DNA from: Cercis canadensis | Lineage: Eukaryota > Streptophyta > Magnoliopsida > Fabales > Fabaceae | DNA: 64,000 nt | NCBI GenBank assembly: GCA_003255065.1 | Contig: QAOA01002492.1 | Span: 592,928-656,927, forward strand | Direction: 5' to 3' | In this document: piece after piece, positions 9,633-21,778 of the stretch | Layout of the letters: each line of letters begins with the position of its first letter | How positions within the stretch are numbered: the stretch's first letter is position 1 | The notes under the pieces: generated by a model | Seen by the model: only the letters and a program-made list of their open reading frames with translations | Database searches by the model: none | What the model was told of the DNA's origin: nothing | Position numbers and translations under genes: made by a program

Positions 9633-12470
9633 ATGCATATATTAATAAATCATAATGATCGAATGTACAATGAACCTCAAAGTGTAATGTGTGAGGGGCT
9701 AACAATCTATGTGTTGAACTTGAAGAAGACATGTGCATTTGATAGATTAAAATTTCATATCCATACTAAAATGAGACTTCAAGCAAATGAAGTAGTTGAA
9801 AAGATAATTTATAGATTTCAATTTTAGTTAATATATTATTTTATCATGCATTTGAATTGAGATATGATGAAGATGTTGAGATGATGTTTGAGAGTAATGC
9901 TCAACATCTTACTTTGGGTCTAATTGAAATATATGTGGACACTAAGACTATGAATGTTGGTGGAGATGGATATTAACCTGAAGCTATTGAAGAAGGTGGT
10001 CCAAGTTCATTCTCTTGTTCCTATCCTCCATATAATCAACTATGGATAATAGCCGAGCCTTGTTATGAACCGGAGGTTGGTCGAGATGAAGGTCAACCTG
10101 AAGCTATTGAATAAGGTGGCCTAAGTTCATTCCCTTGTTCCTATCATCCATACAGTCAACTGGGAATAAAAGTCAAACCTTGTTATGAACTAGAGGTTAG
10201 TTCACACGAATTTTAATATGATTTGGCTACTTCTAGTCAAACGCATATGCTAGAATGAGGCTTTAAGTATGAAAGTAGTGACTCGTTGCTAAGTTTAAAT
10301 ATTCGCAGTGGTAGCATTGATGTACATGAAGTTGGATAAAGTCAATGTGGAGGTGAGCGGGAAAACATAAGTTGCGGTAATTCACTTAATGATCCTCTAA
10401 TTGACAGTAGTGATGATGAGTATTGTGATTACAGCCTAAACATTAGAGAATCAAGCGGTGATGAGGAAGAGAAAAACTTGTTAAATCTTAATGTGGAGCC
10501 GCTGAACCAGGAATCAATATCTACCAGGGAGCAACACATTGCACCAACACAGGTGGTGCTTACACTGCATTATAAATATGTTAATTAGGAGGCAATCCAG
10601 GTAGTTGATGATGCTGAACAAATAACAGAGAGCAGCCAATAGCAAAAAGGCGATGACTGCAAATCGGGTAGAAGTTCAAAAATAAAGAAGATCTTCAATT
10701 ATCTATAAAGTAATACTCCATTTATGTGCACCAACATTTTCATTTGAAGGAGTCCAAACTTAACAAATTAAGTTTGATATGTTTAAACAATGCTGATAGA
10801 TGCAATTAGAGACTTCAGACATACTTACCAACCAGGAGCAAAATTTATGAGATAAAAAAAATACAATGAGCACCATACTTGCACAAATACAACTTTAACA
10901 CAAGATTATGACAAATTAGATGTTAAGGTGATTGCAGCAATCATTACTAAGATGATTCAGGAGAATATCGGTGTGCCTATAAAGCTGATATAAGAGCGTA
11001 TAAAGAGCACATTCTCCTATCAAATATCATATAGAAAAATGTTGCTTATAAGGAAAAGAGTAATCGTTACAGTATATAGTGATTGGAAGGAGAGTTATAA
11101 TTTGCTGCCCAGATCGATGACTGCACTTAAAAACACAAACCTAGAATTGTCATTGAATGGTACCTAGATGATTGATGAATGAGAAGATCACCAAATGATC
11201 TTTCGTTGAAGAGATTTCGATGTATCTTTTGGCCATTCAAGCTATGCATTGACATGTTTAAGTTCTGCAAGCCAATGGTCTAGATTGATGGGACTTTCCT
11301 ATACGGAAAATACAGTGAGACTCTGTTCATCGCCACTACATAGGACAACTCTCGGTCACCATTGTCTTTAGCTTATGCCGTCATGAAATGTGAGACTAAA
11401 GATGTCTGATCATAGTTTTTTATGCTTGTGAGATGGTACGTTACTAGGGACATGAAAAATCTGGCAATAATTTTAAATTGTCATGTTAGTATCATCTCAT
11501 CCATTGAAGACAAACAGGTTGACTGGCATTCACCATTTGCACATTAATTTTTTTTGTTTGTGTCACATGGTGACTAATTGAAACAATGCCTTCAAGAATT
11601 TTGCTGTGAAACACAAAATTTACAGAGCTGGTAAGAATATGAGTATGACTAAGTAATTGGATATTATTTTTAGTATTTGCATAAAATGAAACTTTTTACA
11701 ATGTTGTTTTTAATAGGTGTCTAGTTTGAGTCTGTCAAATTCAAGAAATTAATGACATACATACAAAGCGACTATCTCGATGACAGTTCATAGAGATATA
11801 TATGAGATACTGACTTGACAAAATGGATGTAACAATGGGACACTCAGGGTAGACGGTATAGCCTAATGACGATCAATCTTGTTGAAAATGTGAACGGTAT
11901 ATTGAAGGGTGTTTACAACATACCTATCACTACCCTTGTTAGAACTACATAGTACAAAATGAACCGTATTTTCATTGAAAGATGAGAAATGACTTGGGCA
12001 AAGTAAGCGAGTGGGAAAATATAGACAGATAATGTGGATAAGAATATGTGTGAGAATGCCCGTTATTCCTCTTCACACTAGTCAATACTATTTGATAGGG
12101 ATACTGAATCTTTTGAAGTAGATGAGACATTCGATTATGCTGAAAAGAAGAGCGGGTGAATTTTTCATTTGAATCTAAATGAAAGAATGTACGGATGTGG
12201 TAGGTTTCAAGCACTTCATATTCTGTGATCGCACATTATTTTAGTTTGTGCCTCTATTAGAATAGATGCATGGAGTTATGTGGATCAAGTATATTCTAGT
12301 TGACACTTAATTCATGCTTATGGTGGATAGTTTAACCCAATTGGTAGAGAATAATGTTGACCAACTATAAAAAAGACTAATGGTCATTTCTAACCCTGCA
12401 AAGCTTCTGGCAAAAGGACGGCCCAAATAAATTCGCATACGCAACGAGATGAATTCGGGCTAAGGTTCAA
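9633..12470 (+). pseudogene. MuDR-type MULE transposase (MULE-2), decayed
   Basis: Homologous throughout to the MULE-1 transposase: an N-terminal ORF (MHILINHNDRMYNEP, 9633-9827), an acidic linker, QLKQY-like DNA-binding region, IDGTFLYGKY (catalytic core, about 11285), a CLCHMV-type region, then the same intron position (donor after about 11630), the ALVR-TTY block and a SWIM-type CGRFQALH remnant (about 12190-12220). The coding end continues past the hAT insertion at 14840-14908, where a zinc knuckle CGLCHMKWHNRRS can still be read. Many stops and frameshifts; not functional. Confidence 0.85.
9969..10220. repeat. Tandem duplication of about 125 bp in transposase linker
   Basis: Two adjacent imperfect units share aacctgaagctattga, aagttcatt, cttgttcctat and ccttgttatgaac. 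The duplication lies in the acidic linker region of the MULE-2 transposase and is absent from the MULE-1 copy. Confidence 0.7.
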
Positions 12471-12485
12471 GGAGCACACTAAGAT

Positions 12486-14831
12486 TAGAGCTACCAAGAC
12501 GGGCTGACCTGCCCCGTCCCGCCACCAAACAGAGTGGGGCGAGCTGGCCCATCATTTTGGCAGACTAAGAAAACCTCAACCTAACCCAAACCAACCTACT
12601 GTGGGTTGTGGGTTAGGCGGGCCAGCCCACCAAAAATAGGAAAAAAAAATAACAAATTCTACACATATTAGGCTATTGTACAAATGCTTATAAGTCCATT
12701 GGGCAACACCAAATACAAATGCTTGTCAGACCATCCATATGCATTACCTTATCATATAGTCAAGCTACTGTATTAAACAATATTACATTTGATCTGACAA
12801 AATTAACCAATAGAAAGGTCTAGGGTTGTATAAAAATATCTCATCTTACTGGCCATTAAATAGCAATCTCTGCTGTGACATAGCCAATAGATAGAAATCA
12901 CATGTGTTAGTTATATGCGTAGGGTTATCTACAAATTGTGTTAAATGTATAGAAGTGCCATTTGGCTTTAAAAATGTATTATTATTTTCATTTTCTAAAA
13001 ACAAATTTCATTGTCTAGAGAATGTGCTTGNCAAATGCTCGTCAGACCGTCCATATGCATTACCTTATCATATAATCAAGCTACTGTATTAAACAATATT
13101 ACATATTTGATCTGACAAAATTAACCAATAGAAAGGTCTAGGGCTGTATAAAAATATCTCATCTTACTAGCCATTAAATAGCAATCTCTGCTGTGACATA
13201 GCCAATAGATAGAAATCACATGTGTTAGTTATATGCGTAGGGTTATCTACAAATTGTGTTAAATGTATAGAAGTGCCATTTGGCTTTAAAAATGTATTAT
13301 TATTTTCATTTTCTAAAAACAAATTTCATTGTCTAGAGAATTGTGCTTGGTGAAATTTTAAAATTGTTTTCAAACTATTCCTTTTTCAACCTAGCTTCCC
13401 ATTTTAGTGTCTCTTCTCTCTCTCCCATTTTTTGTTTGTGGTTGAACTAGAGAGAAAGAATCACAGTCCACAGTAAAAAGCATCTTTGAGGAATAATTAC
13501 AAATAGTCATATTCAATTTGTCAAGCACTATCCTTTTAAGCTTCTTGTCCCAAGAAGTCTCAAGGCCAATACAAAGAGTAGCCAACTCTATATGCCTAAC
13601 CTCATTTCTTATTAGTGAAACCAGTACATATATCACAAATGAAGTGATATTTTCACAACAGCATGAAAAAGAAGGGCAGAGCATTTGCAAAATAAAAAAT
13701 GCCTAACCAATTCACAAAATGATTTCCCATAGTGCAGACAAAATTAAAAGAAAACAAATCCACCAAGCACTTGTAGGAAAAGAAGAAGAGCCAAACTTCC
13801 CTCCAGATGTTTACTTCATACTCATGATCAAAAACCTTACCCAATTCACGAAATAAGCAAGTTGTGTAGCATGGTCCATCAAAATATCCCCCCAAAAATA
13901 ATTTATCATGTCATCAACAAACTAAAATTTCTTTTCTAATTTGAAAAGCATCTCAATGTCATCAACAAACTAAGATACAACCGCAAGAATTAGACATTAA
14001 CGATTTTCAGCACAATTACCAGCAAAGAACTAATAAATTAATAAAACTAAAAAGGTTCCCGAAAATCTCAGTTGGCCGAAACAAACAATATCTCAGAAAG
14101 AGTGAAAATCAATAAATTAAAAAGCCATATAAAAACCCATGAATCTCAGGTCAAAAATTTACATAAGAAAGCTACATGTAATGAGAATTTGATCTCCAAG
14201 AAGAAGAAAGAAGCATAACATTACTGTTCGATACGGTCTTAAAGATTTTCTCCAACAGTTGCTCTCTTTAGTAAATAAACCTCTTTGTCTTAGTAGGTAA
14301 CTAGTGTAGGATTAAAGATCATGTCCAAGATTCAAGTCAAAGTCTCCTTGTCCGTCCTTTACTATCAGTCATTCAACTTCTTCAAGTTTGAGCTCTGGGT
14401 CAACGTCTTCCTCCCATGTCCACCACTTCCAATGAAACTTCTGGTTCCTAACATCCCATGATTACACACCTTCGTGTTGGCTTTGCTTTCCCGAAGGGTA
14501 GAAGGATGGAGGGTGCAAAGTCGATCATGCACCTGTCAAACCAGGCGGCCGGAGGTGAGGTGAGGTGCGTTGTGTGTGCAAGAGAGTAGAGAGGAAAGGG
14601 AGAGACTAAAAAATAGAAATGGAAATTTGGGGGTTAAAGATTTTGATTTTTTACTTCAATTTTTTTTTTAAAAAGAATTAATTGGTGGGTTAACCCACCC
14701 ACCCTGCAACCCAAATGGGGCGAACTTAGAAATTAGCTTTTAAATGGGCTAAAAATACATTAACCAAACCCGCCCCATTTGTATGGTGGGTCGGGCAAAC
14801 CCAACAGGCCCAACCCAATTTGACAACTCTA
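12486..14831. mobile_element. Non-autonomous hAT element inside the MULE-2 transposase
   Basis: The ends tagagctacc and gacaactcta form a short imperfect hAT-type inverted repeat, followed inwards by GC-rich cgggctgacctgcc / gggcaaacccaacaggccc. A perfect 8-bp target duplication, actaagat, flanks it (12478-12485 and 14832-14839). No transposase is seen. Open patches on the minus strand (about 13391-13895) could be captured host exons but were not identified. A direct repeat of about 315 bp around the N at 13031 is probably an assembly overlap. Confidence 0.85.
12716..13347. repeat. Direct repeat around single N (assembly join)
   Basis: 12716-13030 and 13032-13347 are nearly identical, with the N exactly between them. 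The same pattern recurs at other Ns in the window, which points to unmerged contig ends rather than a biological duplication. Confidence 0.75.
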
Positions 14832-14839
14832 ACTAAGAT

Positions 14840-15249
14840 GCGGGTTGTGTCACATGAAATGGCATAACAGGCGGAGCTATTCGAACATAAGACCAGATCA
14901 ACCATGATCAAGAGTTTTCATTGCTTCTTATTTATGTTGTCAAATTTCTTTTGTCACTGTTGTATCTATTAACTAATTGAAAGTAAAATATTCATGCATG
15001 GTTTATTCCTCTTTCTATATCATTGCATCATTTTATCTTTCTTTGTTTCTCGTTCTTTATCTAACATTCATATGAATATTTATGACTAGGTGTTGTTATG
15101 AAAATGACGGTTAACAAATTATCAAAATGATGTTACAATATATACCCGGAGACATTTTTTGAATATGTGGGCATCACTGAATGTTAGATAATGAATTTTG
15201 GTATCCATTAAACCCAATGTTGCATGATTCCTCCCAAGTACATAGTGTA
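14840..15249 (+). pseudogene. MULE-2 transposase 3' end (zinc knuckle) and spacer
   Basis: After the hAT, the frame LRCGLCHMKWHNRRS then NIRPDQP stop (to about 14908) is the C-terminal CCHC zinc knuckle of the transposase. The following spacer to about 15245 aligns in patches (acccaatgtt, atgattcctccca) with the reverse complement of 1960-2100 in MULE-1. Confidence 0.65.
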
Positions 15250-18073
15250 ATTGTAACAATTAGCTTTTCTGTTAGACAAAGATATATATATATATATATA
15301 TATATCGATATATGATATTAGTTATATTAGCTTTATATTATATTATATTATATAGAGTAGAGTATATAATTTTATAATAAAAAAAAAAGAAAAAAGAAGG
15401 AAAGAGAACCACAAATCTGAAAGTGAAAGCACCTCCACCTGTCCCACTTGCACTGCCACCTGTCTCTCTTTCTCAGTCATTTAGCCTCTCAGACTTCAAT
15501 TAACTTTGGTCTCTGTCTTTCCCTTTCACTTTTAGCTCTTTGCCTTTTGCCCCTTTCTGATTCTACTTCATTTCCACGTTTGATTTCTCACTTCCAGCAA
15601 ATCAGTGTGCCCATCCGGAGCAGATTCATTTTCCCCTTCATTTTGCAAGCATCGAAGGAACAAACTTCCAAGTTTCAAGCACCCTAAAGCTTAAGGGTTA
15701 GTGTTTTGTTTTGGCATGAAATTATTAAGTATTCTCATTTGTATTTTTCTGGGCTCTTATGATTGTCTCAATCACTACATGTGGAGGTGTTCTGTCATGT
15801 CTTTTTGTTTGGATTTTGGTGCATTTGGTTAGAGTTTAATGCTCTTATTTTTGAGGAAAAGTTTCTGCGTTTGTCTTTACTATGGGATAAGGGATGTTTT
15901 CTTTGATTTTTGTTCTACATATGGGGAATTTTCAGGGAGTGTCCTCGTTAGACATGCAAAGGGAATAAAGGGTTTTATTGCATTGATGTACTCTGTTTGG
16001 TCTTGATAAAGCACATATACTATGCTTTATTTTCTTAGCACTGGCAATAAATTACATGAGCTCTGATTTATTAAATTTACTACTTACTACCTATTGAGCT
16101 TTATTGAAGTTTAAAATCTATATTGCTGTTATCAATCTGTCTTTCTTTTCCCTTATTAAACATATTGGCTTCTAGATGTATGTTTTGAAATAATACAAAA
16201 CCCAGAAGTTTTATGTAAACTATTTGGGTGAGAATTTGGAATGTGGTTCAGTTAAGCTTGAGATTGCTAATAAGCCCATATTTAGATGCCAATGTTCATT
16301 GAAAAGTATTAGTTTTTATTTTGACTTTGTTAGATACATTAAAATATATATGAGCAATGCATTTACAATCAAAGATATCCAAATTTTGTTCATCAACTAT
16401 GACTTGAAAAATTCAGACATATAGTTTATGGTTGGATTTCTCCATTTAGGATTTGCACACATATTTTCTTAATTGGGTATCCAGATCATGATGTAACATG
16501 CAAAGGTTTGAGATTCAACATCTTAGCAGTCAGATAACATAATATTTTGGTCTTTGTATAAATTAACCAGTGGATTTGGACTTTATTATTTCTCATGATA
16601 GAAACAACTGTGGTAATATGGACCATGTAAATTTCTAGTAGATTTACATTTATCTCATTGTTGGAGTTCATGCAATTTCCTTGATATAAAGACATAGTTT
16701 TAACTATCTTTTCTTGAAGATAGCCATGCCAATTGAAAATCACAAAGCCTAGGGAGTTATATGGATAACTTGGGTCAAGGATGGGCATGGGTTAGTTTCA
16801 ATTATTGGGAATTATGTTGAACATGGTAGAAAAGTGAGCAAGACAAGCAGTAAAGTGTTGTAGATATAATATCCTTACCTATTTGTGATACTCTTAGCAA
16901 TTTTATGAAGTAGGAAATATAAAAGATTAGGGTGTTTGCTTGAATTTAAGGGTAGTAGTCAAATAATTGGGTTCGGTAGTTCTCTTAAGCTTTAAGGTTA
17001 ATGAAATCAGTAGTTATCTACTTCTTACTTTAAAAAGTTCATGTGAACTAATCATATGATTATATGATGAAATCGAAAATAGGAAATTCCTTCAAGAGTA
17101 CATGAGATTGATACCAAGAGAAGGGAATTTAGTGCTGTAACAATTTCAGGTAGCTAGTTTTTCCTTAAACCTTGTTTAGTTTCTTTTGACAGTGTATGCT
17201 TTATGTAATCACTATATATGGTGTTTGCTATTGTAATTGAGTGCTATGAGATGACTTATGAGATGATTATTATGAGAAGACTTATGAGATGACTAAAGAA
17301 TTAGAGCTAGCTCTTTTATGTGTGATGGTCGTCGGGGTAAGTTGAAGCTGCCCCATAGCTTGAGGAATCAAGAGGTAAGTTGAAGCTGCCCCATAGCTGG
17401 AAGAAACTAAGGGTAAGTTGATGCTGCCCTATGCCATGAGAAAGACGAGGTAAGTTGTGGCTGCCCCAGGGGTAAGTTGATATAGCCCTAAAGTGTAATA
17501 AATGAGAACATTATGATATGTGTTGTGCTTATGTTCCCGACTATGGGGTCATTTTTTTTTTCCTGGTTACTCTTAGTTTAAGGATTGGAATGGATATAAA
17601 GCATGCATATCACTCTACTAGCTACTGAGATTATATATCTCACCTATATTTTTTTTGTAAATATTTTACTCATTCCAGGTGCGGAATCTAGTAATATGCA
17701 GCGGGGTACACAAAGCTCAGCATAACAAGATATTAACGTAGCTTTTGTTGTAGTTTGACATGATGTAAAGCGAGGTAGAACTCCATATTTGGAGACATGA
17801 ATGTGGATAATGATATGAATATCATTCTTTTGGGATTTGTATATAAACGATGAGGGTTATGTTAATCCTCTATATATATATAACAATGCTTTGCTAAGCT
17901 ACATAATTTTTTTCTTTGAGTGTCTCCTACCAATGGTTTCATAATTCTTAAGTGCGAGTGGTATTTCATATAGTTTTTAAATTGATCTATTATGTGGAAA
18001 ATGATTAAGTTTAATTATTTAATGTCAATGGAGATATTAAGAAATTATATGACAAAGTAGGTTTGATAGTAAT
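15250..18073. mobile_element. Unclassified insertion of about 2.8 kb in MULE-2
   Basis: Homology to MULE-1 stops near 15247 and resumes near 18074, so the DNA between is inserted. It holds a (TA)n tract (about 15282-15304), a CT-rich leader-like stretch (15390-15700), a 5-unit tandem array of ggtaagttg(a/t)..gctgcccc (17336-17490) and, at about 17600-17700, a ctactgagattatatatctcacc palindrome followed by ttccaggtgcgg, reminiscent of some Ty3-type LTR interiors. No long terminal repeats, coding domain or certain target duplication were found. The class is undetermined. Confidence 0.5.
17336..17490. repeat. Short tandem array, unit about 38 bp, five copies
   Basis: Units start at about 17336, 17374, 17412, 17449 and 17471, each with ggtaagttg followed by a gctgcccc(a)-type word. 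The last units are shorter and diverged. It lies inside the unclassified insertion. Confidence 0.75.
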
Positions 18074-18115
18074 GTTGATGGAATGGGAACACAGAGAAGT
18101 TCAGTCTAGAAATTT

Positions 18116-18381
18116 GCTCAAGTTGGCATTGATCCAAAACATTTGTGCTTTACGATGTTTGGCGATACACATGCCAAGGAAAAATATGAAAGAGTTGCAA
18201 TCAGCTTTGTATCGTATAAGAGAAGAAAATAATCGTATATGAATCAGAATTATGCAAATGGATGCTAAACGCAGTATAACAAAAGCAATTAAGGATGAAA
18301 ATATAGCACGAGCTGTCATGTGGAGTCGTGTGAGCAGAGAACCTGAGTGTCAATTTGACATTGACATGTCTGAGGAGGATT
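18116..18381 (+). pseudogene. MULE accessory ORF B homologue (MULE-2)
   Basis: Plus-strand translation gives ALIQNICALRCLAIHMPRKN, ALYRIREENNRI (then a stop) and CQFDIDMSEED with a terminal stop, clearly homologous to the 86-aa ORF at 1649-1909. At least one in-frame stop. Its position between transposase and accessory ORF A matches MULE-1. Confidence 0.7.
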
Positions 18382-18383
18382 AA

Positions 18384-18790
18384 CCAAAACTCTAAACCCT
18401 AAATCATAACCCCAAACCCCAAATCCCTAAACCCAAACCCTAAACGCCAAACCCCAAGTGCCAAATCCCAAATGTCAAACTCCAAATCCTAAACCAACCA
18501 AAAACCCTAAATTATAACCTCTAACCCCAAACCCCTAATTCCAAATTACAAATACCAAATCCTAAACCCTAAATACTAAACTTCAAGTGCCAAACCCTAA
18601 ATGCCAAAATCCAAACCCTAAATTTAAACCTCAAACTTTAAACCATAACTCTTAATTCCAAATCCTTAAACTCAAACCCCAAGTGTCAAACCCTAAATAC
18701 CAAACTCCAAACCATAAATCCTAAACCCAAAATCATAACTCTAAATCCCAAACCCCTAAACCCAAACATTAAATACAAACTCCAAAGCTT
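18384..18790. repeat. Degenerate telomere-like repeat tract (CCCTAAA-related)
   Basis: About 400 bp of variants of aaccctaaa, accccaaa and tgccaaacc, recognisably related to the plant telomere repeat CCCTAAA read in this direction, but strongly degenerated. It begins directly after the stop of accessory ORF B. MULE-1 has nothing similar between ORFs B and A, so it is an insertion or expansion specific to MULE-2. Confidence 0.8.
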
Positions 18791-18914
18791 TCTTTTCAAG
18801 TTGGTCTATTTTTATTATTTTATTCTACTTAAACTATGCTGATTTGTGGCAAGAAGTTCCTTAACTGCAAGTATTTAACTAATGTCTTCCCATTATCATC
18901 TTAGTTGAGACATT

Positions 18915-19300
18915 ATGCTTAAAGGACATGGCACATTTGGTGGTGATACTGTCTAGTTATTGCCAAAGTTTAATGATGATTATGAAAGGGAAAAACACTC
19001 TGATCTCAGGGAATATTATGCAAGCTTACATCGTGAATGAGCTTATAAAATTGATGAGGCCGAACATTTAGTGCAACAGTTACAATCCCTTAGAGCACCT
19101 CTTGTTCATAAATTGTCCTTAACAATGGATCGAAGGAATCAACATGATTATAAAGCCGTCATTTTACAAATTCGAAAAGAAAACAATCGAATGTTGGTGC
19201 ATAGATGCCGGTACTATTTTTAAAACTTGCTAACGAACAAGTTGTTGCTATGAATCGTGAGTTAACCACTGTGAAAGTAAACTGCATACTAAGTTGTCCA
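18915..19300 (+). pseudogene. MULE accessory ORF A homologue (MULE-2)
   Basis: Plus-strand reading gives LLPKFNDDYE, DLREYYASLHRE (stop) AYKIDEAEHLVQQLQSLRAP, then RRNQHDYKAVILQIRKENN and RMLVHRCRYYF. This is homologous along its length to the 133-aa ORF at 1123-1524. Stops and a frame change near the end show decay. The shared block order supports an ancestral protein of about 130 aa. Confidence 0.75.
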
Positions 19301-19539
19301 TAATATATGACGAACAACGAATAATATTAGCAAATGACAATGTTTGTGCATGTGTGATATATTCTTGTAACAATTAAGTTGTAACATTCTTTTTTTTACT
19401 TGTTTGTTCCATACAAATATTTTCATGTTTATGTAGTTTTATTTATATTAAATTCACATTTTATTGTGAAGTAAGTTTAATTAACTAATATATATTTGTG
19501 TAGCACAATATCACTTTAATCGCAAGATTATGACATGGA

Positions 19540-20335
19540 TCTAGCATGATTTAAAGATTACGACGAATACGCATGGGGATTTATGTTGTTCCAATGTTCA
19601 CTCTATAAGATATTCGATGAGAAACTTTGAGAAATACAGGCAAATCCAAAAAATATTACAAATATCTCACGAGAGTTGCAACTACTATGAAAATCAATGA
19701 CCTTATACAAAAAGAATAATTACACATAAAAATGGTGGCCAGTTGAGGAGTCAGAGATGTGCAAGTTATTGCCCACATATATTGTTCTTGACATGGACGT
19801 ACCTAATTGGAGGACATTATGAGTTCCTGTTGAGTACCCGGATTCAACGCGACAACTGTTTGGAGAAGGTTGAACTAGAAATTCATCCAAATGTTATATG
19901 ACTTGTGGGTATATATGCGACCTTGGCACTGTGACTTGACAAATAACACTACCTCATTCTTTTTTTCTCGCAAATAAACCTCAACTCTAGATTGTGCAAC
20001 AACATGGAGTCGCATAAGATATGCAGATAAGACTGACTTACTTTCTTACTACAATACATTTTAATGAGATGTCGAGGTATCATTTGTCTTTGGAGCCACT
20101 ACCTATTGATTTACAACGTCATGGATATTATTCGGCACATGTCAACACGATTATTACAATATGAAATTGTAGAGGTATAACACATCTTGACTTTCAAAAC
20201 ATTGCACACATGATATGTCGTCGGCACGGGATCAATATCTTCATCTTAACGGAGACGCGGTACGAGGGTACCCGCTGTAATGATTTCATTGGAGGTTGTT
20301 GGGTGCTTTAGAAAGATGACGTAACACCGGTATAA
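19540..20335 (+). pseudogene. Decayed coding region with LINE-endonuclease-like end
   Basis: One plus frame shows FKDYDEYAWGFMLFQCSLYK, then KWWPVEESEMCKLLPTYIVL, and near 20160-20300 NCRGITHLDFQNIAHM followed by ILTETRYEGT. The pattern (W/x)NCRG...(D/N)F...ILTETR is the start of the AP-type endonuclease domain found in plant L1 LINEs. MULE-1 has only about 260 bp in the equivalent interval, so this block is specific to MULE-2. A captured LINE fragment is likely but not proven; the first half is unidentified. Confidence 0.45.
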
Positions 20336-20479
20336 ATTTATATTCATCATGATTTCAATTTCGATTTAGTTTTAAATGTTGAAATGAATTTGTGTTAAAA
20401 TTAACATAAATCGTTAAATAATATAAATAAATTGTTAACTCATTACACATAAAACTATTATATATCATAATTTACACAT

Positions 20480-21778
20480 CATTTTAAATAAAATTTTCTA
20501 TTACGATTCACTAATTACACATAAAATATGAATGCTACTGATACGTCGGCCCAAATCGAGTACTTGTGTAACACTTTTTAGTCTATCTATCACGTTGTGC
20601 ACGTTGAGGAACCGGCTGAAGAGCTACATCTGGGATGATGATCATTAGATCGTCATAGATGTCATCTAACATCAAAACATTATAATCATTTTAAATAAAA
20701 TTGTCTATTACGATTTACTGATTACATATAAAATATGAATGCTATTGATACGTTGGCCCAAATTAGGTACCTGTGTAACACTTTTTGCCCTGTCTATCAC
20801 GTTTTGCACATTGAGGAGTCGGCTAAGGAGCTATATCTGAGATGACAGTCATTAGATCATCATAGATGTCATCTAACTTCAGAGTAGCAGGATCATCATT
20901 CATCTCCCCCCGATCAATATGAGGAGGACTAATAGGCGTCGCCAAAGGCTCGACGTACACATCTCCCAATTATGCACGTGACGATCTTACTATTAGGTCT
21001 AGAGCAAGATCTACACCAAGTGCTGATGTGGGGAAATTAATGTCAATACCGAACATGTATATTGGGGTAAAGTTGTTCCCCCTATGTATGCATTCGCCAA
21101 CATAGTCAAGTTCGTGTGATCCTGGATNAATCATTTTAAATAAAATTGTCTATTACGATTTACTGATTACACATAAAATATGAATGCTATTGATACGTTG
21201 GCCCAAATTAGGTACCTGTGTAACACTTTTTGGCCTGTCTATCATGTTTTGCACATTGAGGAGTCAGCTAAGGAGCTATATCTGAGATGATAGTCATTAG
21301 ATCATCATAGATGTCATCTAACTTCAGAGTAGCAGGATCATCATTCATCTCCCCCCGATCAATATGAGGAGGACTAATAGGCGTCGCCAAAGGCTCGACG
21401 TACACGTCTCCCAATTATGCACGTGACGATCTTACTATTAGGTCTAGAGCAAGATCTACACCAAGTGCTGATGTGGGGAAATTAACGTCAGTACCGAACA
21501 TGTATATTGGGGTAAAGTTGTTCCCCCTATGTATGCATTCGCCAACATAGTCAAGTTCGTGTGATCCTGGACGACATATGTCATCTATTGAGCGGATGCT
21601 GACGAAATGGCTTTAACCCTACAAGGCTGAGAACACTGTCTAGACGTAGATTGTGACGTCGGACTCCATCATGAGGACCCCACTCTATACGCACCGTCAT
21701 TCAGTGGCATACAATGATCATCAAGTTGTGTCATTGCCTCACCCTGAACCCGTGCCATGGGCATCCACTGAGGATACT
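20480..21778 (-). pseudogene. PMD gene tail in MULE-2, with internal duplications
   Basis: Minus-strand reading contains GECIHRGNNFTPIYMFGTDV and ALGVDLALDLIVRSS, equivalent to GSPPCNIFGTSV and NLTLDLGLTVG in the plus-strand MULE-1 tail, then LDDIYDDLMTIISDIAP. The terminal block (aatgctattgatacg to gtcatctaac) occurs three times: 20480-20670 (diverged, about 85 % by eye) and twice around the N at 21127 (20683-21126 and 21128-21572, near-identical). The diverged copy is a real duplication; the near-identical pair is probably an assembly overlap. Confidence 0.65.

Noticed and set aside
17336-17490. CRISPR-like array (regular short repeats)
   Set aside because: Units are contiguous imperfect tandem repeats without unique spacers, in a plant nuclear transposon context.
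18384-18790. A true telomere or chromosome end
   Set aside because: Repeats are degenerate and are flanked on both sides by MULE sequence, so they are interstitial.
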